The position numbers and the translations under genes were made by a program. This document shows positions 1-5,721 of a stretch of DNA of 10,970 bases, piece after piece. The stretch is from positions 2,261 through 13,230 of the forward strand of contig WVXJ01000081.1 of assembly GCA_011773575.1 (NCBI GenBank), in the 5' to 3' direction. The DNA comes from Armatimonadota bacterium. Its GTDB lineage: Bacteria; Armatimonadota; Hebobacteria; Hebobacterales; WVXJ01. Under the pieces are notes generated by a model, which saw nothing but the letters and a program-made list of their open reading frames with translations, did no database searches and was not told the DNA's origin. The first letter of the stretch is position 1. Every line of letters starts with the position of its first letter.

Positions 1-564
1 CTGGAGGAATTGATTGAGGCATCTCAGAGTTGGGCGGCGCGGCAGATAAAGGAATCGGTGGAATATCTCAGACAGAGGAAATATGATCCCACCGCCTCCA
101 TGTTCCTCTATTTCTGGAGTGATCCCTGGCCCTGTCTCTTTGGAAGCGGCCTTCTCGATTATTACAGGCGGAAATACAAGGCTTACGATATTTTCGAGAT
201 GGTGTATTCACCCGTGTTGGTAAGCATAGAGTGGCTGAAAGATAAGCATTATGTCGGATTCGAGAAGACCTATACTCCGGGCGAAGACCTGAAGGCGAAG
301 ATATGGGTCACCAATGACATGTACCAGCAGTTCGAGGACGCGTCTCTCAGCTGGTGTATCAAAGGGCCCGACGGCGAAGTCCTCGCAGAAGGCGGCAGCA
401 AACTGTGCATTGCCGTAGACAGTTCTGAAGTGGTGAAGAATGTCTCCTGGCCGATTCCTAAAGACGCGCGGGGCAACTTCCGCATGGAAGCGCAAGTCAA
501 GGACAAAGCGGGGAAACTCCTTTCCGCGAACTACTTCGAGTTCTTTGTATCAGCCTCTTGCTGA
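1..564 (+). CDS. Glycoside hydrolase family 2-like protein, C-terminal fragment
   Basis: The reading frame is open at the window edge, so this is the 3' part of a longer gene and its start is not visible. The visible 187 residues resemble the C-terminal end of GH2 beta-mannosidase or exo-glucosaminidase-type enzymes: SQSW-AARQIKESVEYLR helix, then a hydrophobic strand ending in SDPWP, then a DYYRRKYKAYDIF segment and YSPVLVSIEW. In GH2 enzymes this corresponds to the last barrel strand and helices (QLNDPWP-like, 'DYYGRPKAAYYALK'-like). After that comes an immunoglobulin-like beta domain (TPGEDLKAKIWVTND ... GNFRMEAQVKDKAGK), typical of GH2 C-terminal accessory domains. The catalytic glutamates lie upstream of the window. 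Role: probably hydrolysis of beta-linked hexosides. The substrate cannot be decided from this part. It ends with TGA, about 55 bases before the SRP RNA. Confidence 0.72.
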   Translation: MEELIEASQSWAARQIKESVEYLRQRKYDPTASMFLYFWSDPWPCLFGSGLLDYYRRKYKAYDIFEMVYSPVLVSIEWLKDKHYVGFEKTYTPGEDLKAKIWVTNDMYQQFEDASLSWCIKGPDGEVLAEGGSKLCIAVDSSEVVKNVSWPIPKDARGNFRMEAQVKDKAGKLLSANYFEFFVSASC

Positions 565-581
565 TTTCTATCTGTCCGCGG

Positions 582-611
582 TTGACCCAAAGAGCGGACG
601 GGTAGTATCAT
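582..611 (+). promoter_or_regulatory. Putative sigma70-type promoter of the SRP RNA
   Basis: TTGACC at 582-587 (5 of 6 to the -35 consensus) and TATCAT at 606-611 (5 of 6 to the -10 consensus) are separated by 18 bases. A start about 7-9 bases after the -10 box falls at 618-620, almost exactly where the terminal helix of the SRP RNA begins (621). The agreement between promoter and RNA end supports both. Confidence 0.6.
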
Positions 612-620
612 CCTCCTGGA

Positions 621-924
621 AGTGGTCGTGCTAGGCGGGGAACCAGCGGTGCCCTAAGCCCGCCGTAGCCTTAGCGAAGGCGGGTGAACCCGCAATCCGC
701 TATAGCGGGGCTGAATTCCCGTGCTGAGACCAGGCCTGGTAGGTCTGGAGGGCGCTGGTGGTGTCGAGGACCGGGCCCTGCGCAGCCGTTCCCTGTGAAC
801 CCCGTCAGGTCCGGAAGGAAGCAGCGGTAAGCAGTCAGTTCGGTGTGCCGCAGTTTAGTCGGGTCTGAGCCATTTGTGTCAATACCGTTGTCAGGTGCTG
901 GCCGAAGCCGGGTGCACGACCACT
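621..924 (+). ncRNA. ffs: Signal recognition particle RNA, long bacterial type with Alu domain
   Basis: The apical S-domain motif with GTCAGGTCCGGAAGGAAGCA and its GGAA tetraloop lies at about 804-823; this is the Ffh-binding element of SRP RNA. Upstream, GGTGCCC (649-654 region) and CGCAATCCGCTATAGCGGGG (691-710) match the loop and helix 4 of the Alu domain found in Bacillus-type long SRP RNAs. CCTGCGC (777-783) and GTGCCGCAG (845-853) match the flanking helix 5 elements. Bases 621-631 and 914-924 form a perfect 11-bp terminal helix, which fixes both ends; a modest T-rich tract follows. The RNA is about 304 nt. Removing the extra palindrome at 659-684 and a few flanking bases leaves about 270 nt, the usual size of the long form. 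Product: RNA scaffold of SRP, which targets nascent membrane and secreted proteins to the translocon; the Alu domain is linked to elongation control. Confidence 0.93.
659..684. repeat. 26-nt palindromic repeat (copy 1), inside the SRP RNA Alu domain
   Basis: CCCGCC at 659-664 pairs with GGCGGG at 679-684, with a partly paired interior. On the opposite strand it differs at one position from the copy at 8978-9003. It sits immediately after the GGTGCCC loop and before helix 4 of the SRP RNA, where Bacillus-type RNAs have only a few bases. It therefore looks like a mobile or dispersed repeat accommodated as an extra hairpin in a functional RNA. Confidence 0.85.
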
Positions 925-959
925 TTCCACTTTTCAGTCAATGGCCGGCCGGTACACTT

Positions 960-2069
960 ATGGCAGACGCGCTTTTCTTCTGGAGCCCACAGTTTTGCGG
1001 ATATGATTTGGGCGCTGCTCATCCGCTCAAACCGGAGCGCCTGGAACTCACCTATTCGCTTATCTCTTCTTATGGACTTTTCAGCAGGCCGGATGTCAAA
1101 TGTGCCTCCGCGGAGCCGGTGAGTGATGATGATTTGGGGTTGGTGCACTCCCGCGAATATGTAGAGGTGGTCCGCGCGCTGGATAAGGGAATTTATCCGG
1201 CGAATCCGTATGCTTATGGCCTGGACACAGGCGATAACCCGGTTTTCCCGGGGATCTATGAAGCCAGCGCGCTCTACAGCGGGGCCTCGGTGCAGGCCGC
1301 GCAAGCGGTGCACAAGGGTGAGGTTGAAGCCGCCTTCAATATTGCCGGCGGACTGCATCACGCCCACCGGGCGCGGGCGGCGGGTTTTTGCGTGTTCAAT
1401 GACCCCGCGCTGGCTATTGCGCGGCTGCTGAAGGAATCGGAAGATGCGAAGGTCGTCTATCTGGACATAGACGGCCACCACGGAGACGGGGTGCAGGAGG
1501 CGTTTTACGACAACCCGCGCGTGCTGACTATCTCCTTGCACGAATCGGGCCAGAGTCTCTTCCCGGGCACCGGATTTGTCGAGGAAATCGGGACAGGTGA
1601 TGGAAAAGGGTTCTCCGTCAATCTTCCACTTGCGCCATTTACCGATGACGAGACTTATCTGTGGGCATTCAATGAGATCGTGCCTCCTCTCGTGGAGGCA
1701 TTCGCCCCGGATTTCCTTGTCTCTCAGTTGGGGGTGGACGCGCATTTCCTTGACCCACTGACCCATCTCTGCTTGACTACTACGGCTTATGAGAAGATCT
1801 TCGGAGAAATTCGCAGGCTGGCGCGAAAAAAATGGATAGCCTTGGGCGGCGGTGGGTATTCTCTTGATGTGGTACCAAGGGCGTGGACGCTTGCCTTTGG
1901 CTGTATGGTTGGTGAAAACCTGGCCGACAGGCCGCCGGGCAGAGAAGGCAATTTGCGAGACAAAGAAAGCCCGGCCTTGAACGCGGAGGAGGCAAGATAT
2001 GTCCGCGATTTTGCCTCTCGCTCAGTGGAACAGGTGCGAGGACTCGTCTTTCCCTATCACGGATTATGA
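960..2069 (+). CDS. HDAC/AcuC-family deacetylase
   Basis: A 369-residue protein covering a complete class I histone deacetylase-type (arginase/deacetylase fold) domain. Visible landmarks: HPLKPERL near residues 21-28, GGLHHAHRARAAGF with catalytic His133-His134, YLDIDGHHGDG with Zn ligands Asp169 or Asp171 and His173, LFPGTG at 200-205, QLGVDAHFLDPL with Asp260 as the third metal ligand, and GGGGYS with the transition-state Tyr300. All key residues of an active Zn-dependent deacetylase are present. Bacterial relatives include AcuC and acetylpolyamine amidohydrolases. The LGVDAHFLDPL form is closest to AcuC, which deacetylates acetyl-lysine proteins such as acetyl-CoA synthetase. Substrate here is unproven. 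The ATG at 960 begins the homologous region. The frame is open from 843, but that part lies within the SRP RNA. No good Shine-Dalgarno is visible. It overlaps the next gene by ATGA, implying translational coupling. Confidence 0.9.
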   Translation: MADALFFWSPQFCGYDLGAAHPLKPERLELTYSLISSYGLFSRPDVKCASAEPVSDDDLGLVHSREYVEVVRALDKGIYPANPYAYGLDTGDNPVFPGIYEASALYSGASVQAAQAVHKGEVEAAFNIAGGLHHAHRARAAGFCVFNDPALAIARLLKESEDAKVVYLDIDGHHGDGVQEAFYDNPRVLTISLHESGQSLFPGTGFVEEIGTGDGKGFSVNLPLAPFTDDETYLWAFNEIVPPLVEAFAPDFLVSQLGVDAHFLDPLTHLCLTTTAYEKIFGEIRRLARKKWIALGGGGYSLDVVPRAWTLAFGCMVGENLADRPPGREGNLRDKESPALNAEEARYVRDFASRSVEQVRGLVFPYHGL

Positions 2070-2566
2070 AGAAGACACGCGCGAAAACAAGAAGAGCACC
2101 GGCGGGTCTGAAGATCCGCTCTTTTCGAATGGCTGATTACGAGGCTGTGGCCGAACTCTGGGGGATCGGAAAGATGGAGATTGATCCTCCGGAACAGGTT
2201 CGCCAGCGGATGAAGCGAGACCGGGATCTGCTGCTGGTGGCGGAGCTGAAAGGAAAGCCCATAGGTAGCGTAATTGGCGGCTGGGACGGCCGGCGAGCAT
2301 CGGTGTGGCGGCTGGTGGTGCATCCTGATTTTCAGAGACGCGGAGTCGCCCAGGCTCTGTTGCGTGAGGTCGAAAAGCGTCTGCGGGCGAAAGGCGCGCT
2401 CAGCGTGTTTCTTCTCACCTGGCATAAGAACGACGTCGCGCTGCGGCTTTATCATTCGTGTGGCTACCACCTCTGTGAAGGCATTGTATTCATGTACAAG
2501 GACTGCCCGAAGAGGCGGAAAGGGTCCAATACTACCAGGCGCAGGAAGAGCCGCCCCGAAGAATGA
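2066..2566 (+). CDS. GNAT-family N-acetyltransferase
   Basis: 166 residues. The GNAT fold is recognisable: IRSFRMADYEAVAELW (beta1-alpha1) near 17-32, LLVAELKGKPIGSVIGG (beta2-beta3) at 56-72, and motif A at 84-98 (VVHPDFQRRGVAQAL), where Q-R-R-G-V-A is the acetyl-CoA pyrophosphate-binding loop. LTWHKNDVALRLYHSCGYHL at 117-136 is motif B, as in RimI-like enzymes. The first 14 residues and the last 20 are strongly basic (KKTRAKTRR and RRKGSNTTRRRKSR), longer than the minimal domain, and could contact nucleic acid or acidic partners. The start ATG overlaps the HDAC stop and the stop overlaps the Nudix start, each by four bases, so all three are probably translated together. It transfers acetyl from acetyl-CoA to an amine, perhaps a protein amino group. 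Pairing with a deacetylase suggests a write/erase couple, which is inference. Confidence 0.88.
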   Translation: MKKTRAKTRRAPAGLKIRSFRMADYEAVAELWGIGKMEIDPPEQVRQRMKRDRDLLLVAELKGKPIGSVIGGWDGRRASVWRLVVHPDFQRRGVAQALLREVEKRLRAKGALSVFLLTWHKNDVALRLYHSCGYHLCEGIVFMYKDCPKRRKGSNTTRRRKSRPEE

Positions 2567-2991
2567 GCAGAGAATACTCCGCCGGCTGCATCGTCTTCAA
2601 GTTGAGTGATAAAGGCCCGCTTTTCGCCTTCATGCTGGATCGCTTCGGGCGGTGGACTTTCCCTAAAGGCCACATCGAAGAAGGGGAGACCGCTTTTGCT
2701 GCGGCTCGACGTGAATTGAAAGAAGAAGTGGGCCTAGCGGAGATTGAACTTACCACCTGCCTCGGAAAGAGCCGCCATTCTTTCGACAAGAACGGCGAGA
2801 GGATTGATAAGGCAACGGAGTGGTTCCTGGTCCGAGTGAAGCCGGAGGCCCAACTCAAGGCGGCCGATGCAGCCCATGTGAAGGCCGCAGAATGGCTCAG
2901 TCCTGACGAAGCGCTCTCCCGCTTAAGCTACACTGACCTCAAACCACTGCTCCACCTGGCAAACAAAATCCTCAAAAGCCTGAGAGCTTAG
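2563..2991 (+). CDS. Nudix hydrolase, Ap4A-hydrolase-like
   Basis: 142 residues with a complete Nudix box, G-x5-E-x7-R-E-L-x-E-E-x-G-L, from Gly36 to Leu58; Glu51, Glu54 and Glu55 are the expected Mg-binding residues. RWTFPKGHIEEGE just before the box resembles the bacterial and animal asymmetric diadenosine tetraphosphate hydrolase group. Residues 5-14 (YSAGCIVFKL) form the usual first strands. Family reaction: hydrolysis of a nucleoside diphosphate linked to a variable group. Ap4A or an mRNA-cap-like dinucleotide is a guess, and sugar nucleotides or CoA derivatives are alternatives. It is the last gene of the coupled HDAC-GNAT-Nudix unit, starting within the GNAT stop codon, and ends in TAG. 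No clear intrinsic terminator follows; the next DNA is a repeat-rich gap. Confidence 0.9.
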   Translation: MSREYSAGCIVFKLSDKGPLFAFMLDRFGRWTFPKGHIEEGETAFAAARRELKEEVGLAEIELTTCLGKSRHSFDKNGERIDKATEWFLVRVKPEAQLKAADAAHVKAAEWLSPDEALSRLSYTDLKPLLHLANKILKSLRA

Positions 2992-3020
2992 AGGACATCA
3001 AGAATCCTATGAGCGTCTCC

Positions 3021-3103
3021 GGGATTCTTCGCTTCGCTCAGAATGACAGAGGCCGTGGGCTGTTTTGGCTCAATTGTCACCCTGAGCATAAGCGAAGGGT
3101 CTC
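3021..3103. repeat. Imperfect inverted-repeat element (REP/MITE-like)
   Basis: The left arm (3021-3048, GGGATTCTTCGCTTCGCTCA followed by GAATGACA) and the right arm (3075-3103, read on the reverse strand) share CTTCGCTT, GCTCAG and TGACA and face each other across about 26 bases. The CTTCGCTTCGCTCAGAATGA type of sequence is a familiar dispersed element in environmental bacterial genomes. A related partial copy lies at 5677-5700. Confidence 0.7.
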
Positions 3104-3349
3104 GTTCTTGTGGGCTCTCGCGTTGGTCTGCAACTATCTTTCCTTCCGACCAGCCTGACGACGTCTGGCGGGCCCCTCACGCGCGTTTCAGAGTTGCTGA
3201 AGGTAATCGCCGTATGGAGGCGGACTCCCCTTGGCGTATATGTCAGTATCGAGAAAAAGGAATTTCTGTCTCAATAGCCAAGGTACGTTTTGGTTATGGA
3301 GGCAGATAGACTCTGCTGAGTGGCAGAAGTTGTTCATAGGAGTTCAGCG
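3104..3349. other. Intergenic stretch with no recognised gene
   Basis: This remainder of the 358-base gap after the Nudix gene has no convincing coding sequence. One 88-codon open frame beginning at 3043 runs through the inverted repeat and has no recognisable protein features. It presumably holds the promoter of the Fe-S gene at 3350, but I see no strong -35/-10 pair. AGGAG at 3339-3343 is the Shine-Dalgarno of that gene. Confidence 0.5.
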
Positions 3350-4180
3350 ATGTGTGAGTTTTGCGTGCAACACGGAGAGGGAGAGCGCTGGTATCTGAAT
3401 GCCCGCAACTACGGCGAGGACCTGGCCTCTGATTTGCGGCGGCGTCGTTTTACAGAAGATTTCTTCACCGGATTTGAGGATTGGGCGCGCCGCGGCCTGC
3501 GCGGACTGGAGCAGTTATCGAAAGCGCCACGAATCGTGCAATCACTGGTGCGGTGACAGTTCACCAGAAAGATGAAAAAGGAGCACTTCGGACAGGTGCT
3601 GCCGATGGAAGAGATAGAAAAGGTCTTCAAGATAGTCAACTCGGTTGCCCGTGTCCCCTGTGTTTGCCGGGAAGTAACGCGGGGCGAAGAAGCGCGCTAC
3701 TGTTTCGGTATCTCGGTCAAGCCGACTTATGAAATTATCGGGAATCCCCTGGTGGACTATGACAGCGGGCCGAACACAGCGGGAATGGAGCAGTTATCCA
3801 AGGAGGACGCACTGAACCTTATGAGGGGGTTCGAGAAGGAGGGGCTGGTGCACTCGGTGTGGACTTTCCTCACTCCTTTCATCGGAGGTATCTGCAACTG
3901 CGACCGTTCTGACTGCTTGGCGATGATTTCGACTGTCGGCCACAATATGCCCGTGATGTTCAAGGGACATTCCTTGGCCCAGATGGACTGGGATAAATGC
4001 AAGGGATGCCGCGCCTGTATGCGCCAGTGCCAATTCGGGGCGATAGGATACAGTGCAACTGCGAGCAAGTGTTTCGTGGACCAAAGCGCCTGTTACGGAT
4101 GCGGAATCTGCCGGTCCGTTTGCGCGCAAGATGCCATCTCTCTCAATGACCGTACCCCGGCCAATGTCAGCGGCAGGTGA
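3350..4180 (+). pseudogene. Ferredoxin-like multi-cluster Fe-S protein interrupted by an in-frame TGA
   Basis: The ATG at 3350 is preceded by AGGAG at suitable distance and begins MCEFCVQHGEGERWYLNARN, a start I associate with a family of roughly 275-residue Fe-S proteins. After 68 codons there is a TGA (3554-3556), but the same frame continues without further stops to 4180. The downstream part (KKEHFGQVLPMEEIEKVFKI ...) reads as the natural continuation. It contains CVC and a third Cys near 3659-3703, then CNCDRSDC at about 3893-3916. Two ferredoxin motifs follow: C-x2-C-x2-C-x3-C at about 3998-4030 and the same at about 4091-4123, so two [4Fe-4S] clusters are expected. The Met at 3572 has only a poor Shine-Dalgarno. 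Best reading: one gene broken by a nonsense change or a sequencing error. Alternatives are two separate polypeptides or readthrough. Electron-transfer role inferred; partner unknown. Confidence 0.62.
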
Positions 4181-4242
4181 CAACAAGCGTGGATAACCAC
4201 AAGTGTCCTGTGAAGGGTGGCAGCCCCGGCGGAGTCTGTGCC

Positions 4243-4929
4243 TTACCTCTTCATCCCCAGCGCGTGCGGGCAGATCGCCCGACAGCGGTTGCATCTCTTG
4301 AGAACGTAGCCCTTCTCGTGCGGATAGTTTGAGAGCGGGCGGCAGCGACCCTGGTCTACTGTTGATCCGTCCAGCGCCTGTTGCGGGCAGGCATCAAGGC
4401 AGAGCCGGCAGTCGGCGGGACACGCCTCAGATTCAACGAGTGGGTCCGGCTCCAGCGCGGCGTCCACCAGCACCGCGGCAAGCTGGATCATGTTGCCGAA
4501 GTCCGGATTGATCAGCAGCGTGTTTTTACCAAGCTTACCCAGGCCGGCCAACTCACCCGCATGCCGCAATGAGAGTATTGCTCGGCCGTAAGAACGCTCC
4601 GACTCCCAGTACTCGTAGGGATCATCCGAAGGAATCGGCACTGTCCGCAACCCCACATCCTCCAGCCGAAGACATAAGTTCAGGGTCAGGCGATCCACAT
4701 CTCTAGTAATTTCCCCGTTCACAAACGTGTAGGGGACGCAATTCTCAGCAATCAAGGTACTTGCAGGCAGGCGCTTTGCGTAAACGATGACGGATCGGGC
4801 GCGCCCGTCGATGTCGGCAGGCCTGAATCCCGCGGGTGCGCCATTGAAGCGCTCTGCGGGAGCAATTCCACAGAGGTCAGCACTCAACGACCGTACCAGT
4901 GCTTTAACATCCGGCGCTTCCACCACCAT
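4243..4929 (-). CDS. QueG-like double [4Fe-4S] cluster protein
   Basis: 228 residues. The segment HAGELAGLGKLGKNTLLINPDFG-NMIQLAAVLVD (about 123-156) matches the conserved core of epoxyqueuosine-reductase-like proteins. It is followed by a ferredoxin-like part: C170-x3-C174-x2-C177-x3-C181-P, Cys196, and C213-x2-C216-x3-C220-P, consistent with two [4Fe-4S] clusters. True QueG is about 350-390 residues, carries a cobalamin-binding N-terminal domain and C-terminal HEAT repeats. Here the protein stops right after the second cluster, so I call it a QueG-like paralogue and do not assign queuosine synthesis. The start ATG at 4929 has AAGGAG about 7 bases upstream. It ends 62 bases from the convergent Fe-S gene. 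Possible roles include redox activation of a corrinoid or another reductase, which is inference. Confidence 0.8.
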   Translation of the reverse strand: MVVEAPDVKALVRSLSADLCGIAPAERFNGAPAGFRPADIDGRARSVIVYAKRLPASTLIAENCVPYTFVNGEITRDVDRLTLNLCLRLEDVGLRTVPIPSDDPYEYWESERSYGRAILSLRHAGELAGLGKLGKNTLLINPDFGNMIQLAAVLVDAALEPDPLVESEACPADCRLCLDACPQQALDGSTVDQGRCRPLSNYPHEKGYVLKRCNRCRAICPHALGMKR

Positions 4930-4970
4930 ATCTTGCTCCTTCGGTGATGCAGGTTATGGAATGAAGGGCA

Positions 4971-5042
4971 GCTTGCCACCCAAAGCACCTTGGTGTGACA
5001 ATGACAAGGGCGAAGATGGCTTGCCATCCGAAGCGCTTCAGT
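4971..5042. repeat. Pair of short imperfect direct repeats
   Basis: Bases 4971-4994 and 5019-5042 share GCTTGCCAYCCRAAGCRC and a similar end (CTTGGT versus TTCAGT), 48 bases apart. The second copy includes GATGGCTTGCCATC, a perfect inverted repeat able to form a small hairpin. It lies between the QueG-like gene and tRNA-Glu. It may be another dispersed-repeat remnant, and it lies just downstream of the tRNA unit. Confidence 0.5.
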
Positions 5043-5055
5043 ATGGCACGAAGGA

Positions 5056-5132
5056 TGGTAGCCCCGGCGGGATTCGAACCCGCGATCTCATGGCTGAGAA
5101 CCATGCATCCTAGGCCGCTAGACGACGGGGCC
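5056..5132 (-). tRNA. tRNA-Glu (anticodon CUC)
   Basis: Read on the reverse strand, a full cloverleaf can be drawn. The acceptor stem GGCCCCG/CGGGGCT includes a G-U end pair, and the D arm is GTC...GAT. The anticodon stem is CATGG/CCATG with loop TTCTCAG, giving anticodon CUC. A 5-base variable loop precedes a T arm GCGGG-TTCGAAT-CCCGC. Discriminator A and CCA are encoded (5056-5058). It decodes GAG. Confidence 0.95.
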
Positions 5133-5187
5133 ACGCCTCACAATGTTCGGCGAGAGAGCAGAAAGTGGAAAGGAGAGAGGTGATTAA

Positions 5188-5215
5188 GCAGTTCCTCTCA
5201 ACTCACAACTTTCAA
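5188..5215. repeat. AGTTGA-rich short repeat (copy 1, reverse orientation)
   Basis: CTCTCAACTCACAACTTTCA and the following ACTCTCAACT, between the two tRNA genes, repeats a CAACTY unit. On the reverse strand it reads AGTTGAGAGTTGAAAGTTG, matching the sequence flanking the palindrome at 8951-9019. A dispersed repeat rather than a gene. Confidence 0.6.
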
Positions 5216-5234
5216 CTCTCAACTGTTTTCAAAT

Positions 5235-5310
5235 TGGCTGCGGGGCTAGGGCTCGAACCTAGAGTCCCCTGATCCAGAGTCAGGTGCGTTGCCAATTACG
5301 CTACCCCGCA
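5235..5310 (-). tRNA. tRNA-Gln (anticodon CUG)
   Basis: On the reverse strand: acceptor TGCGGGG/CCCCGCA, D arm GCGT...ACGC, and anticodon stem CCTGA/TCAGG with loop CTCTGGA, giving anticodon CUG. The variable loop is GGACT, and the T arm is CTAGG-TTCGAGC-CCTAG. Discriminator G and CCA are encoded. U1-A72 is typical of glutamine tRNAs. It decodes CAG. It lies upstream of tRNA-Glu in the same direction with a 102-base spacer, so the two are probably one transcript. Confidence 0.95.
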
Positions 5311-5440
5311 TCCTTCTTCGCTAAAGCTACGAAGGACAAGTCCTTGCTTCGCCGAAGGCTTCGTAGTACAAGTACTTTCTTCGCCATCCGCCTTCGCCAA
5401 GGCTTCGGCGGACATGAGGCTTCGTAGCACAAGTCCTACT
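5311..5440. repeat. Cluster of palindromic repeats in the tRNA leader
   Basis: At least two full-length 26-nt palindromes lie here. Copy 5311-5336 contains CTTCGCTAAAGCTACGAAGG, in which the outer pairs have changed from G-C/C-G to T-A, keeping the stem. Copy 5387-5412 differs at three positions from the copy at 8978. Degenerate relatives with CTTCGCCGAAGGCTTCGTAG (5346-5365) and CTTCGTAG (5420-5427) are interspersed with ACAAGT(C/A)CT units. Spacing is irregular, so it is not a CRISPR. The cluster would be transcribed in the leader of the tRNA transcript if the promoter at 5456-5485 is used. Confidence 0.75.
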
Positions 5441-5721
5441 TCGCCTTCGTTTCGGAAGATACCATATCCCGTTTTGAAGTGTCAATGATGAGAGGTTTCT
5501 CAAGGTTGTCGGCTCTTGGAAGCCTCTGGGAAAGTTCGGCGGGGGGCAGCGCCCCCGCCCTACAACAAATCTTCGCAGGCTAACTCGTACTTCGTAGCGA
5601 ACTGAATGCTACTTCGCAGAGCAGCAGGCCTGCGGCTATCGGTTTATTTGCGTTATCCGCGCCTGTTCGATTGTCGCTCCCTTCGGCTCATGCTCAGGGC
5701 AAGCAGGCTTGAGCGTGCAAC
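5441..5721. other. Intergenic stretch with repeat fragments
   Basis: Besides the tRNA promoter, it holds a GGCGGGG/CCCCGCC hairpin at about 5538-5562, a CTTCGTAGC-containing fragment near 5590, and CTCCCTTCGGCTCATGCTCAGG at about 5677-5698. The last is related to the inverted-repeat arms at 3021-3103. No convincing coding sequence is present. The GC-rich hairpin has no T tract on either strand that would mark it as an intrinsic terminator. Confidence 0.5.
5456..5485 (-). promoter_or_regulatory. Putative sigma70 promoter of the tRNA-Gln/tRNA-Glu unit
   Basis: On the reverse strand TTGACA (5485-5480, perfect -35) is followed after 18 bases by TATCTT (5461-5456, four of six to -10). It is the only good consensus -35 upstream of the tRNA pair and points towards them, leaving a leader of about 140 bases made mostly of repeats. 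Confidence 0.5.

Noticed and set aside
843..959. Upstream in-frame extension of the deacetylase gene
   Set aside because: It lies mostly within the SRP RNA and has no deacetylase-family sequence; the family match begins at the ATG at 960.
891..1766. 291-codon open frame on the reverse strand
   Set aside because: It is the shadow of the deacetylase gene, whose forward product carries all catalytic motifs; the reverse product has none.
3043..3309. 88-codon open frame
   Set aside because: It starts inside an inverted repeat, has no recognisable domain and no clear Shine-Dalgarno.
3554..3556. Genome-wide reassignment of TGA to an amino acid
   Set aside because: Several intact neighbours end with TGA at their natural ends, including the coupled deacetylase and GNAT genes.
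3554..3600. Selenocysteine insertion at the in-frame TGA
   Set aside because: The only small hairpin (AGCAC/GTGCT, 3582-3600) is far from the TGA and weak, and the surrounding residues do not look like a selenoprotein redox site. Kept only as an unlikely option.
5311..5440. CRISPR array
   Set aside because: Repeat units are palindromic, differ in sequence and are not separated by unique spacers of constant length.
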